Source of the DNA: Diacronema lutheri
Lineage: Eukaryota; Haptophyta; Pavlovophyceae; Pavlovales; Pavlovaceae
Assembly (NCBI GenBank): GCA_019448385.1
Contig: JAGTXO010000008.1
Span: forward strand, 868,001 to 932,000
Length of the DNA stretch: 64,000 nucleotides
Direction: 5' to 3'
The position numbers and the translations under genes were made by a program. Shown here in pieces: positions 40,070-50,888 of this stretch; positions within the stretch are counted from its first letter, which is position 1, and every line of letters begins with the position of its first letter. The notes beneath the pieces were generated by a model. It searched no databases, was not told the DNA's origin, and saw only the letters and a list, made by a program, of their open reading frames with translations.

Positions 40070-41507
40070 ATGACGCCCCACCGAGCGCTCGCCGCGCTGC
40101 TTTGTGCTGGCGTGCTGCTCATCGGCTGCGCGCTTGGCGCGCACGCGCGCCCCGCGCCCCGCATGAGCGTCCCTGCGGTCGCCGCCGGCCGCCGCACGCC
40201 CGCACCGGCTGGTGCACGGCAGGCTGCCACTGCCGGCCGCCGGCTGCAAGACGGCGAGCCACCGAGCCCACCGCCGCCGAGCCCGCCGCCGCCGAGCCCG
40301 CCGCCACCAAGTCCGCCACAGCCGCCAGCCTTTCCACCGCCTCCCTCTCCACCTCCGAGCCCGCCGAAGGCGCCGCCACCGCCGAGTCCGCCGCCTGCGC
40401 CTCCGAGCCCACCGCCGCCGCAGCCGCCGCCGCCGAGCCCGCCGCCGCCGCTGCCTCCTCCACCATTCCCACCGGGCGTGTCCGAGCTGCCCACCAACTT
40501 CTTTGTCCTGGGCCTCACCCTCGCGCAGGACGTGGCGGACATCAACCCGCTCGTCAGCCGGATTTCGGAGGCGGTCGCGGCCGAGCTCGGCGTGCCGCGC
40601 TCGTACGTCTCGCTCTTCTCGATCCTCTCGTCCTCCACGCAGGTAAATCTCAAGGTGCTGTACCCGAATCCGGCAGCGTTTGGCAGCGATGTGCAGGCCG
40701 TTGCGACCGATCTTTCCACCTCCGACGTGCAGGACATGCTTGCCGCCGCCGGCCTCGACGCGCTCACGGCGACGGCGGACGCGTCGGTGACCGTCCTTTC
40801 GCCGCCACCGTCGCCGTCGCCGTCGGGAAGCTCGAGCAGCGACGGCAGCGGCGGCGGCGATGGCGATGACGACGACGATGACTCCGACAACCGGCCGGTG
40901 CGCCGCGCGCGCCGCTCGCCCGCCAACGCCGCGCGTGGCGCTCGCTGCGCCACGCGCCGCAGTGCGCCGTGGGCAGCATGCCGCGCACCGCGCCGCGCGC
41001 CGCCGCGCGCGGCCGCACGCCGAGCTCGGACGCCGTGACACGCGCGTCCACCCCCGCGCGCGCTTGCGTGCGCCTGTCCGCGCTTCGCCGGCGCGCCCGC
41101 CGCCAGCGCGCGCCTGGGCAGCCGCTGCCGGAATCCGAGGCAGGCCTCTCGGAATCCGGCACGGTCGCCGTCAGCGTCATCCTGCCCGTGGCCGCGGTCG
41201 CCGCAGCGGCCTTTGGGGGCGTCGTGATGTACCGCCGCCGCGCGAACTTCAACAGTCAGGTGATCTCGCACTCGCCGCTTAACTCGCGCCGCCGCCGCCA
41301 AGCGCCGGGCATCCATTGGCTGTGAGGCCCACTCATCGTGCATGCCTGTCTGCGTGCCATGTGCTGCGCCAAGCGGCCGCGCAGGCACCGACGTACATGC
41401 AGGCCGTGCAGCAGGACGGCGGCGGCGGTGGTGGTGGCGCGGTTGCCGCCGGGCCCGTCGAGATGGCCCCTCCGCGCGTTGGGCGCGGCCTCCGCGACGT
41501 GCTCTAG
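40070..41507 (+). CDS. proline-rich cell-surface glycoprotein with C-terminal membrane anchor
   Basis: Proposed exons 40070-40897, 41140-41259 and 41385-41507, giving 356 residues. A signal peptide (MTPHRALAALLCAGVLLIGC ALG) is followed by about 75 residues of SPPPP-type repeats like hydroxyproline-rich or pherophorin proteins. Then comes a globular domain of about 100 residues (NFFVLGLTLAQDVADINPLV to DVQDMLAAAGLDALT) with a SEA-like alternation. An acidic Asp run ends exon 1. Exon 2 encodes a membrane helix (VAVSVILPVAAVAAAAFGGV) with a basic stop-transfer (YRRRANF). Exon 3 is a short tail. Intron 1 uses GTGCGC with an unusual GAG acceptor, intron 2 uses GTGATC..GCAG. A two-exon form ending at 41325 is the alternative. 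Confidence 0.7.
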
Positions 41508-41863
41508 GCTGCGCATCTGCCCCCTTCATAGCTCGCGCCGCGCACGCGCGGACGCCATCGATTCGGATGAAGGAGGGTGGTGGTGCGACGGCGCGCGCGC
41601 GCGCGCGCGTGCACACGCGTCCGCCTGCGCGCCGCCGCGACGGCGGGGCGCGACACATTTGACGTACAGAGCTCGCGAGACGCGCGATGCCCAAAGACAA
41701 CGTATCACGCCCGTATTTCAGATTTTGGCCCGGCCGAGGCGTGCAGGATGTCATGAGGGGCACGCGTGCAAGGCGTCGTCCCGGGCGACGCCTGCAGCGC
41801 CAACGCCCAGCAGAGCTGCTGCGCTGACGCTTGGGTGGCCTCATTTGCGAGCGACACGCAGAA
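41508..41863. other. gene-free convergent intergenic stretch
   Basis: No gene is supported. A CG/TG alternating run lies at about 41588-41612. The remainder is unremarkable 3'-flanking DNA between the proline-rich protein gene and the TMEM237-like gene, which end toward each other. Confidence 0.4.
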
Positions 41864-43544
41864 TCACTGCGCGGTTGCAGAGACAAGCGTGCCGATGAGC
41901 GACGGCTGTGCCTCTGGCGCTTTGCCGGCATCCGGCGCAATCTCGTGGCGCGAGAAGAAGGCAGTCGCAATGACCCACGCGAGCAGGCACGCCGCTGTTC
42001 GCGTGACTGCGAGGCGAAATAGCGCGGCGCGGCGCGGCGCGGCACGAGCCGCCATTGCTGGTGACCAATGGCGCGCGCGAGGGCCGCGCGGGATGGCGGG
42101 CGCCGCATTGGCGCACGGTGTGCGCGCGCGCACGCGAGAGGCCCCGCCACAGCGGGTAGGCGTTGTCGAAGACGCCCTCGGAGAAGCGGTCAAGCTCCGC
42201 CTTTGGCAGCTGCGCGACGCTCAGCGGATCGATGAGCGACCAGCGCCACACGGTCTCCGCCTGGTCGTCGGTGGCGCGACGCGCGCGCGCGCCGGACGGG
42301 TGGGGCGCGTGTGCACCGCAAAATGAAATGCGGCGCCGGGTGCGGATGTCGAGCGAGCCAGAGTTAAGCAGCGCGCGCGCGCGCGCGCGGCGCGGAGGCG
42401 CCGGTCGGCGCTCGAGGTCTACGTCGCGCCCGGCACGGTGGGGCGAGGGCAGTGGCCTGGCGAGGGGCGCGCGTGCGCGCACGGTGAGCAGGGAACAGAT
42501 GAGCGCGACGGCGTATAGGGTGGCGACGATTGCTGCGGACGCCTGTTGGTAGCTCGCGTCGCGGTGCAGCTTGAGCGCCTCCCACCGCTGCGCGCCCTTC
42601 TCGAGCCGTTCAAGCTGCGCGCTCGCAGAGCCGAGGGCGACGAGGGAAGAAAGGACCGCCATCGTGCAGAGCACATGGAAGGTCTGCTGCGTCGTGCGCG
42701 CGGCGAGGAGGTAGCCGACGACAAGGAACTCGCGCTGCGCGCATCGCTCGACCACGAGAATGTGCAGCAGGGAGATGCCCGCGAGGAAGCCCTCTGAAAC
42801 CATGAGCGCAGCCGACAGCACCGCGCGCGCGCGCGCGGCGAGCACGGCCATCCGTTCGGTGCCTATAGGCTCGGCGGAGCGCGTCAGGCCGAGCGTCTCG
42901 AGCAGCCTTCGCTTGGCGCTCGGCTCTGCGCGGCGCGCGTCGGCCGCGCGGTGGAACGTGCCGGTCGCCGCGTCCTCGACCCACGTCGCGGCGATCGCGC
43001 GCTGCGTCACGCCGCCTCCGTGGTTGGCGGGCTGCGCATGCTCGGCGCCGTCGCCCTCGAGCGCGCCGCCGCGCTGCGAAACCACATCGTCCCGGTCAGG
43101 CACGAGCGCGAGCAGCTCGGTCTCCTCCGCCGGCCGGCGGCGCGGCGAGATGCGGTCGAGCGCCGCGCGCACGACACCGCTCGCCGTGCCGACCGCGCTC
43201 TCGACGGCGCCCTCGGCCTGACGGCGGCGGCGGTCGCGGCGGGTCTCGCCTATCGGCGTCAATCCCGCATCCACCGTCTCTGCCGACGCGCCGGCTTCCG
43301 CCGCCCTGATCGCTTCGGCGCGCCGCCGCGCGCGAGGCCCGTCCGCGCCGGGCTTGCGCTCCTCCGTCTCGACCTGGGCGAGCGGCAGCTGCGACTGCTG
43401 GAGGCGCGTGCGTCGCGAGCTCGCGCATGAGGCTACCGCACCTTCGCCCGCGGCGGGTGGCTCGTCCCGTGTCCCGCCCGCCATGCCGGAGCCCAGGTCG
43501 AGCTGGCGTCGACGCCGTGAAGGCGGCTGGTCGTCGACTGCCAT
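41864..43544 (-). CDS. TMEM237-like four-pass membrane protein (ciliary transition zone)
   Basis: Exons on the minus strand: 43544-42483, 42260-42134 and 42006-41864, giving 443 residues (human TMEM237 about 408). About 230 disordered, charged N-terminal residues precede four membrane helices: GFLAGISLLHILVVERCAQR, then TFHVLCTMAVLSSLVALGSA, then QASAAIVATLYAVALICSLL and, after the spliced AETVWRWSLIDP loop, TRTAACLLAWVIATAFF. The helix spacing, the GFLAG entry into helix 1 and the ETVW loop before the last helix fit TMEM237, a transition-zone protein that gates cilia. Both introns use GTGCGC, and the splices restore a continuous YPLWRGLSLTRTAA. The match is by topology and a few motifs, so moderate. 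The ATG at 43544 is 63 bp from the divergent cupin gene. Confidence 0.62.
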
Positions 43545-43607
43545 CGCCAACGGCCGCTTTTTTTAAAAAGCCGCGCAAGATACGGCGGAAACACGAGAAG
43601 GCCTGCC

Positions 43608-44537
43608 ATGGGAGTACGGATCGTGGGCAGCGCGACGCGCGTGGTCGACGCGGACGGGCTGACGATCGACGAGCTTGCGGGGAACGTGGCGAGCGGTTCG
43701 GACACGATTTCCATCGCCATCGTGAACGCCAAGGCCGGCACGAGCGAGCCGTGGCTCACGCTCGCGTACGACGAGTGGATCGCCGTGCGCGAGGGCAAGG
43801 TGGTCATCTCGCTCGTGGGTGAGGAGACGGTGGAGGTGCCGGCGGGCAAGACGGTGCACATCGCGCCGGGCACGCGTTTCAAGCCCTCGTTTCCCGTCGA
43901 CACCGAGTACGTGCCCGTATGCCTCCCCGCCTTCCGCCCCGACCGCTGCGCGCGCGAAGACGAGGACGAAAAAGGCGAGGCGATCGCGCACAAGCTGCGC
44001 GCGCTGCACGGCGCGGGCGGCGCGGTCGAGACGGCGACGTGCACGCCAAGCGCCGCCGAGGACGGCAAACCCGAGGTGCTATACCATATGACGACCAAAA
44101 AAGCGTGGGACGCGGCCAAAAAGTCGGGCACTGCCTACTACCCAGCAACGTTCGAGGCGGACGGGCACTACACGCACGCGACCGGTGTGCCATCGCGGCT
44201 GATCACGACGGCGAACCACTTCTACCAGGACGTTGAGGGCGTGTGGGTGTGCGTCGCGTTCACGCGCACGGCGCTGCGCGATGCGGGCATCCACGTGCGC
44301 GACGAGCAGGCGCTGCCAGTGGGTGACAAGCAGGTGAGCACCGAGTGGCGAACGTGGGTGTGCCCGCACGTCATAGGCGGCATCCCGCCCAAGCTCGTGC
44401 ACAAGGTGCACCCGATGCAGCGCGACGGCAAGCGTTTTGTGTCGATCACGGGCGTCGACGAGGGCGCGGGCGATGCCGCGCCGGCCGGCGCGCCGGCCAC
44501 GGCGCCGGCGAAGAGCAAGCGCGCGCGTCGCGCGTAA
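43608..44537 (+). CDS. cupin-DUF952 fusion protein
   Basis: 309 residues from the ATG at 43608, one exon. Residues about 20-115 form a cupin barrel (LTLAYDEWIAVREGKVVISL, then TVEVPAGKTVHIAPGTRFKP) resembling EutQ/ectoine-synthase-type cupins. Residues about 158-285 are a DUF952 domain (VLYHMTTKKAWDAAKKSGTA YYPATFEADGHYTHA, then ANHFYQDVEGVWVCVAFTRT AL), a family related to ADP-ribosyltransferase-like folds whose function is poorly known. The last 25 residues are Ala/Pro/Lys/Arg-rich and basic, possibly a nuclear signal. Divergent from the TMEM237-like gene across 63 bp containing TTTTTTTTAAAAAG (43558-43571). Confidence 0.8.
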   Translation: MGVRIVGSATRVVDADGLTIDELAGNVASGSDTISIAIVNAKAGTSEPWLTLAYDEWIAVREGKVVISLVGEETVEVPAGKTVHIAPGTRFKPSFPVDTEYVPVCLPAFRPDRCAREDEDEKGEAIAHKLRALHGAGGAVETATCTPSAAEDGKPEVLYHMTTKKAWDAAKKSGTAYYPATFEADGHYTHATGVPSRLITTANHFYQDVEGVWVCVAFTRTALRDAGIHVRDEQALPVGDKQVSTEWRTWVCPHVIGGIPPKLVHKVHPMQRDGKRFVSITGVDEGAGDAAPAGAPATAPAKSKRARRA

Positions 44538-44578
44538 GCGCGCGTGGAGATAATAAAGCCTCCGGCTGAAAGGGGGGA

Positions 44579-44579
<1 letters not shown>

Positions 44580-44631
<52 letters not shown>
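44580..44631. repeat. 52-nt uninterrupted poly-G tract
   Basis: After GGGGGGAC the + strand has about 52 consecutive G residues, 40 bp beyond the stop of the cupin-DUF952 gene. It could form G-quadruplex structures and is a likely spot for assembly length error. It is the longest homopolymer in the window. Confidence 0.9.
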
Positions 44632-44632
<1 letters not shown>

Positions 44633-44639
44633 GACCACT

Positions 44640-45808
44640 GTCGCGGACACCGGCTGTGCGGCAGCCGCACGGCCGAGCTCCGCCGCCTAATTCGTGGTGC
44701 GAGTGGCAGCAGCGGCGTCATGCGCGCTGCTGCGGCTCGGTCGGGCCCACTTCAGGCCGGGCGGCGCGTGCGTGCGCGGCAGGCCGAACCGCCTCGCCGC
44801 GAGACTGCAGCCGGCCGAATGAACCCTGCGCCACTGGGCCGCTTGGCCTTCGGCGTGGTCTTGCGCGTCGGTATGCTCAAGCCGCTCCCGCCGCCGCCCG
44901 GATCGCGGCATCTGGCGCCACGGCGCCGCATGCCACGGCAAGCATGCCTCGTGCCGCCGGCGTCGGCGCCGGTGCTGCTGGCTTTTGGCGTGGTCTTGCG
45001 CGTCGTTATGCTCAAGTCGCTCCCGCCGCCGCCCGGATCGCGGCAGCTGGCGCCACGGCGCCGCATGCCACGGCGCCGCATGCCTCGGCCGCCGGCGTCA
45101 GCGCCGATGCTGCGCGCGGTTATGCAAGCTGTGGCAGTGTCGGCGGCGGCTGCGCGGACAGCCGTGCGAGCATCACGGCCGCGCCCGCCGCGCCCGCCGC
45201 GCTGGCCGCGTCCGCCGTTCCCGTCGCGCCAGTCGCTGCCGCTGCTGCTGTCGCCCGCCGCACCAGTGTCGTCGGTGCCCACCTTGTTTTCATGGTGCTC
45301 CTGTGGATGCGATGCGCACGACCCCAGCCTTGTTTGATGTGCTCCGAGCGGCCGCGCTCGGACGTGATGCGCTCGACTGCATTGCGCGAGATGTCGCTTT
45401 TTAAAACCCGTACTTCGTCCTCCAATTCCATAGACATCAATTCGTCCTTCCCGGAAACGCCCACTCAGGCGTTACACGTGGAGCGTGTTGCGGAGGAGCT
45501 CGGCGATGCCGATGCCGCCCCCCACTTTTTGTTTTTGTTTCTCGTGGAGCGTAGTACGCGTGCGCACGTGCTCCGCAAACCGGCGCGACTTTGAGATCTA
45601 GCTCATGTCGCGCGTGGGTCCCCGCACACGTTAACGTCGCGCGTTCGCCGAGCGGCCGTCCGCCATCAATAATTAGCGCTGGCACGAGCTCGGTGAACGG
45701 AGAACAGTGCCGAAATCTATAAATTGTGCCCCCAACTTGCGTGGTATCCTCCAAGGCAGGTATAGCTCAAGTGGTTCGTGGAGGCGCGTCGTTTGCTCGA
45801 GGCGCAGC
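44640..45808. other. unresolved stretch with 136-bp tandem repeat and small open frames
   Basis: A direct repeat with 136-bp period occupies about 44851-44980 and 44987-45110 (shared GGCGTGGTCTTGCGCGTCG). Frames on both strands cross it, so open frames here are weak evidence. The best candidate is a minus-strand frame 45437-45120 (105 codons, MSMELEDEVRVLKSDISRNA, coiled-coil-like), whose AT-richer codons differ from neighbours; I cannot confirm it. From about 45400 the DNA is AT-richer, with CTTTTTGTTTTTGTTTC near 45530, and AATAATTAG near 45670; the last part is probably the promoter of the gene at 45809. Confidence 0.35.
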
Positions 45809-48800
45809 ATGTCGCGCGGGCGGCTCGCGCGCGGGAAAGACACAAGAATCGTCGTGGTCACGGACCCGGGCCCCGATCCGGATGACGTGAAGGCGCTTCT
45901 CGTCGCCGCCGTCTTCCATCGCCAGCGCGCGATCCGGCTGCTCGCCGTCGTCGCCAACGGCGGCCACCTTGCGACGGAGCGCGCGTGCCTCGCGCGATGC
46001 ATCCTCGACCACGCGGGCGTGCCCGACGTGCCCGTCGGCATCGGCAGCGAAGGGCAGCCGACGAGCGCGCAGCCGCACGAGTTTGCCATCGAGCGTTACG
46101 ACGAGGTCGACCGCGCGCGGCTCCTACCCGGCGAGCGCCTGCTCGCGCGTACACTCGCCGCGGCGCCACCCGCATCGCTCACGTGGGTGTGCATCTCGTC
46201 GCTGCGCGATATCGCCGACCTGATCGCGGCGAACGAGTCGCTTTTCGTCGCAAAGACGGCGATGGTCTCGATCCAGGGCGGGCTCGAGCGCGACGCGGCG
46301 ACCGGCGAGTGGCGTGCGGACAATTCGGTGAACAATGTCTTTGGTGCGCGCGCCCACCGCCACGCGTGCCGCGCACGCACGCGCGGGCGCACCACGCGCG
46401 CGCTGCTCACCCGACTCGCGCGCGCGCATCGCTGACGATGCGCGCGCCCTGTGCGTGCGCGCGCGTTTGCGCGCGCCAGACCCCGCGGCCGCCACCTTCG
46501 TCTACGGCTTCTGCCTCGCACGCGGCGTGCGCATGACGGTTGTGAGCCGGCACGCCGTGCCGTTGCTGCCGATGCAGCTCGCGCGTTCGTTCGCGCAGCG
46601 CGTGCCGTCTCCGGTGCTCACCTACCTGGCCGACGCGCAGTTTCGCGGGCTCGAGGGGCTCTGGCGGCGGCTGTGCGCTGGCGAGCTGCCGGCGCGCTGC
46701 TCCAAGCAGTGGTACTTTGAGACGTTTTGCGGCATCACGCCGCGCGAGTTTGAGCTGAAGGCGCTCGGTCGCCTCGATGCGAGCGCGCCCATCATCGAGC
46801 ACCTGAACGGCTTCGTCAAGCCATACGACGTCCTCGCAATGATGGCCGTCCTGCCGATCACGCGCGCGCTCCTGCCGAAGAGCGCCGACGTGCTCGTCGG
46901 CAAGACGACGCACACGCTCATGGTGGCGGCCGAGCACGCGCTCGAAGCGATCCACGTCGTGCGCCTGCTGCGCGAAGTGTACCACGAGATCGCCGAGGCG
47001 TCTGCGCCGCCCGACCCGGTGCGCCTCGAGCGGTTCCCGAGCATCACGGCGCACCTCAGCCTGAGCCCCCAGCTGGCCCGCCGAGGACGGTCGAGTGCCA
47101 AGCCATCATCGAGCATCCTCGACCGGCTCGCGACGGGCGAGGCCGTCTCGCGCTCGCTCGCGCACTCTTCCGGAGCGACGGCGCTTCGAGCCGCGCGCGT
47201 GTCGCCCGCGCGCGTCGACGGCGCGGCGGCGCTCGCAGCCGACGGCGCGAGCTGCTCGGGTCAGGAGGCGACCATGCCCCGCGGCGCGCTTGGCGAGGCG
47301 TTCAACGAGCCGCTCGGCGCCGACCAGGCGGCGCGGCTGATCAGCCTCGCGCGCGCCTCGCGCTTCGCGCTGCAGACGCGGCTCTCCCGCGCGCTCTTCG
47401 TCGTCGGCACGACGCTTGTGCTCACCGTCAACCTGCTCAACCTCGCGGTCTGGCTCGCGTCGGCGTACGAGGACGGCAGGATCAAGCCTGACCTGTCCTT
47501 TGCGCTCGGGTACATCCACCACGAGGCGTTGCTGCTCGTCACCGTGATCCTCGCCTTCTCCATTGGCTGGCCGCTGACGCTGCTCTCCCTCAAGCCCGGC
47601 GCACCCGCCGCATTGCGCATGCCGATCCGCATCGCGAGCATTGCGCCGCTCACGCTGAGCAGCGCGACGGCCATCCTCGCCGTCGCGGTACTCACCAACC
47701 CGACCGGCACGCCGCAGCTCGCCAACAACCCGCTCGCCCTGCCCATCGAAGTCGCATCGCTCTTCGCGCAGTCGGCGACGTACGGCGCTCATGCGATCGC
47801 GATGCTGCTTCTCACGCGCGCGTCGCATGACGGCGCGGATGAGCTGTATGGCGACGATGCGATCCGCAGGCTGTGGGTGATCATCAACAACTTACCGCTC
47901 ACCGCCGCCACCCTCTGGCTCGCCGCGGTGGTCGCACGCTACCACGTCGGCTTTTATGACGAGCAGCCTCGCTCGCTCGTCGTCTTCGCCTTTGCCGCGC
48001 CGGTCGGCGTCATCTGCACCTCGCGGCTGCTCACGATCGTGCGCGTGCGCCGCGCGCTCGTCATGCTGCTCTCGCGCATGTGCGGCACGCGGCCGGGCTT
48101 CGACGCGATGCTTGCGCCGCTCTCGGGCGTCGGCGCCCCCGTGAGCATCAGCCGCGAGCTCGCGCTCGAGCCGCGCGAGCTGTGCGCGCTCGCGGCATCC
48201 GAGATGCAGGCGGTCACCCTCGACGAGGCGACGCTCGCTGAGTTGGTCGTCGCGTTTCGCGTTGGGACCGAGGCTGCCGCGCAGGGGCGCGATGCAATGG
48301 ACGCGCTGTCAACGGTTGTGCGTTCGAGCTGCTCGTCGAGCGCGCCCACGCGCTCGCGCAACTCTGCGCTATGGCCAAGTATCAAGGATGGGCGCGTGCC
48401 CACGACGGCACTGCTGCATGCGCGCGCCAGCCGCCCACAGCTGCGCGCCTCGCGGCCTGCGGGCGAGCCCGCAAGTGGGTGGCGCGGCTTGTGGCTGCTC
48501 GCGCGACGCGCGCGGGCGAACGCGCCTGTCCAGCCATGGCAGCCTCGCGCAGCGTTGGCCGGCGATGCGGGCTGCAGCCTCAGCGACAACGACGACAACA
48601 ATGTGTTCACAGGCGGTCGCGCGTCTGCGGGCGATGCGATCGCGCGCCAATCCTTTGGCCTGTCCACAGTCGCTGTGTCCTCGCAGACATCGCGCTCGAC
48701 GGCGTGCCTCGTGCCGCCCTCAGCGACCGGCCTCAGCCCCGCCGGCGCCTCTCTCGCCATGCCAAGCGGGCCGCCCGTCGCGGACGCGTACGTGCTCTAC

Positions 48801-49385
48801 GACTGGGCGGACGGGCTCGCCACGGCAAAGGCGCGCGCGCTCTCACGCTGGGCGGAGCAGTTCGAGGCTCGGCACGGACGTGCGCCGACTGTCTGGGTCG
48901 ACGCGCTGTGCGCGAACGAGAGCCTGCTGCCCATCGAGCGGCTGGCGCGCACGTCCGCGACGATGGCGTGCTGTCGCCAGCTGCTCGTGCTGTGGGGCCC
49001 GCGCTTCGTCGAGTCGGAAATGGCGGTCGCGCTCCTCGTCGCGTGGCACGCGCTCGGCGGCTCGGCGGCGAACTCGACCGTTCTCGTCATCGGTGAGACA
49101 CGCGCCGACCTCGCCGCCGTGCCTGAGTCGGTCGACGCGTTTGCGTGCACGCGGCTGCGCCGCATGAGGCCTGCCGAGCGCGGGCGCGATCAGCTGGCGG
49201 TCGTCGGCGCGCAGATCTCCGAGGCGCTCGACTACGCGACGGCCGGCCGCGTAAACGAGCTCGTGCGTGCGCGGCTGCCGGAGCTGCACGCGGGGGCTAT
49301 CGAGCTGAGCGCTCGGAACGCGGCGCGCGCGCGGGCTTCGCCGCAGCGGCGTGGCTCAAGTATGCGATCGAGTGACCTTGGGTGA
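45809..49385 (+). CDS. nucleoside hydrolase - multi-pass membrane - TIR-like fusion protein
   Basis: Two exons, 45809-46343 and 46480-49385, give 1146 residues. The 136-bp GTGCGC..CCAG intron restores NSVNNVFDPAAATFVYGF, matching the N..DPeAA block of nucleoside hydrolases. Residues 1-380 are an inosine-uridine hydrolase-like domain, with the Asp-rich calcium/ribose site VVVTDPGPDPDDVKALLVA (14-32; one residue longer than the usual DPGxDD) and VRMTVVSRHAVP. Six membrane helices follow at about 482-698. Residues about 948-1075 are a TIR/TIR-like domain (ADAYVLYDWADG, VWVDALCANESLLPIERLA, CRQLLVLWGPRFVESEMAVA), similar to WxDxxC domains that follow membrane regions in algal and oomycete proteins. 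Function is unknown; nucleoside or NAD-linked signalling is an inference. Confidence 0.75.
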
Positions 49386-49756
49386 AACCTCTCGCCTCGC
49401 ACCACCGCGCTCTCCTCGTGCACGCTGCCGGGCGGACGCTGCGGAGTCAGATTTTCCCTCCTTTTTCAATTGCTTCGGAAGACCGCACGCAGCATGAAAA
49501 TTACGGGCATGTTGCGCGACCGGCCTGTGCGCGTGCGAGCTCAAACGGTGGCTCTGCGGCTCCGACGGCGCAAAGCGCCGTAGTGTACTGAGCTGCATAC
49601 CTGTGGGCGACCTCGCGCTTCATCGCGCGCTACGCGCGAGGCTGCGGAAAAAAAACAAAAAAACAAAAAAGATTCCCCGGCCCCGGCGGTTCGTGCGCCA
49701 GGCGCGCGCCACCGCGCACCTCACAGCCCACTCTCGCGCACCACCGCGGCTTTGCC

Positions 49757-49788
<32 letters not shown>

Positions 49789-49919
49789 TTCCTCAGCTTT
49801 TGTTCCCTCGCCCCTGTTCCCCCGCCCCTTGATCGCCCTTGATCGCCCAGCGTCAAAGCGCGACCCTGTCAGTCTAGAGTCAATCGGTGAGCGCGAAGCC
49901 ACACTCAAGCCTGCGAGTG
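49386..49919. other. convergent intergenic stretch with A-rich patch and 31-nt poly-C
   Basis: No gene is supported. GGAAAAAAAACAAAAAAACA (about 49646-49670) is unusually A-rich, and 49758-49788 is 31 consecutive C. The PAQR gene stop follows at 49920. These may be 3'-end signals of the two converging genes, though no AATAAA was found. Confidence 0.5.
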
Positions 49920-50888
49920 TCAGCTCGCGAACAGCGGCGTGCCCGCGCTCGCGCCGTAGCCGTCGACGACGCGCACGTATGCGAGCAGGTAAAAGAACTG
50001 CAGCAGCCAGACGAGCATGTGCCAGATCACGTGCGAGTGCAAGAAGGAGCAGTCGAAGAAGCCCGAGTCGGCCGCGAGCTTCTCGGGCAAATGCGCCTCC
50101 TTGAACGTGAGCGCGAACGGGAGGCCGAGCACGACGCCGAGCGCGCGACCATCGGCGTGAAGCCCGCACGCGGCCGTGAAGAAGAGGTTGGGCACAAGCA
50201 GCGCGCTGATCGCAAGCGCCGACGCGAGGCCCTGCCCGAAGAATGTCGCGGTCCACGACTCGCCCGCGGCGCCCGCCTTATGGCTCGGCTGGTGCGTGGC
50301 GGCGAGGCGCAGGCTGGCGGCGAGCGTGAGGACGGAGAGCGCGACGTTGACGCAAAACCATGCGTGGTAGTGCGCGGCGAACACGTCAAACCGCCATACG
50401 AGCGCCATCGCCGGCGCGTTCCACACAAAGTTGAGCGCGATGCCGGCGTAGTCCACAAACCAGATCGAGTGCGACAAGCGCGCGGAGACTGTCGTAAACA
50501 TGTGCGAGACGAGCGAGCAGAGGTGCTGGACGCACGTGCCCGCGATCGTCCACACGATCGCGAGCCGCAGCTCGGATGGCGTCGTGGCGAAAGCGTCGGT
50601 CGCCGCAAGGGCGAACGCAGACGCTGCGAAGAATGCGAGCGGCAGCACGTCGGTCAGGCAGTTCCAAAACTCGTTGTGACCGGGCGCGAGGGCATAGAGC
50701 GCAGCTTCGCGCCAACTCGCGTTGATGCGGAAGCCCGAGCGCTTCGTGGTGTCCACCGAATAGCCCGGCGGGAGCGCGTCGAGCATGACGAGCTGCATTC
50801 CCTCTCGCTGGATTCGCTCCAGTGTCCGACTTTTCCGGGGCGGTTCAGATTTGAAACGGAGCGAAGCGCCTCGCCCGGACTGCGCCAT
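49920..50888 (-). CDS. PAQR (adiponectin/progestin receptor-like) seven-pass protein
   Basis: 322 residues from the ATG at 50888, single exon. The PAQR signature begins with SGFRINASWREAALYALAPG HNEFWNCLTD. The zinc-site residues are visible: S128-H129 (SLVSHMFTTVS), D146 (WFVDYAGIAL) and the C-terminal S285-H286..H290 (LHSHVIWHMLVWLLQFFYLL). Seven hydrophobic helices lie between residues 75 and 307. PAQR proteins are membrane receptors or ceramidase-like hydrolases; the conserved metal site is compatible with hydrolase activity. Convergent with the TIR-like fusion gene across the poly-C patch. Confidence 0.88.
   Translation of the reverse strand: MAQSGRGASLRFKSEPPRKSRTLERIQREGMQLVMLDALPPGYSVDTTKRSGFRINASWREAALYALAPGHNEFWNCLTDVLPLAFFAASAFALAATDAFATTPSELRLAIVWTIAGTCVQHLCSLVSHMFTTVSARLSHSIWFVDYAGIALNFVWNAPAMALVWRFDVFAAHYHAWFCVNVALSVLTLAASLRLAATHQPSHKAGAAGESWTATFFGQGLASALAISALLVPNLFFTAACGLHADGRALGVVLGLPFALTFKEAHLPEKLAADSGFFDCSFLHSHVIWHMLVWLLQFFYLLAYVRVVDGYGASAGTPLFAS

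Noticed and set aside
44752-45282. Gly/Arg-rich minus-strand frame and the opposing + frame 44656-45594
   Set aside because: Both run through a 136-bp tandem repeat with compositional bias; neither has domain, start or codon evidence strong enough.
45761-45800. tRNA-like start GGCAGGTATAGCTCAAGTGGTTCG with an A-box-like TAGCTCAAGTGG
   Set aside because: No matching B box, anticodon arm or acceptor pairing follows within tRNA distance; probably chance in the 5' flank of the gene at 45809.
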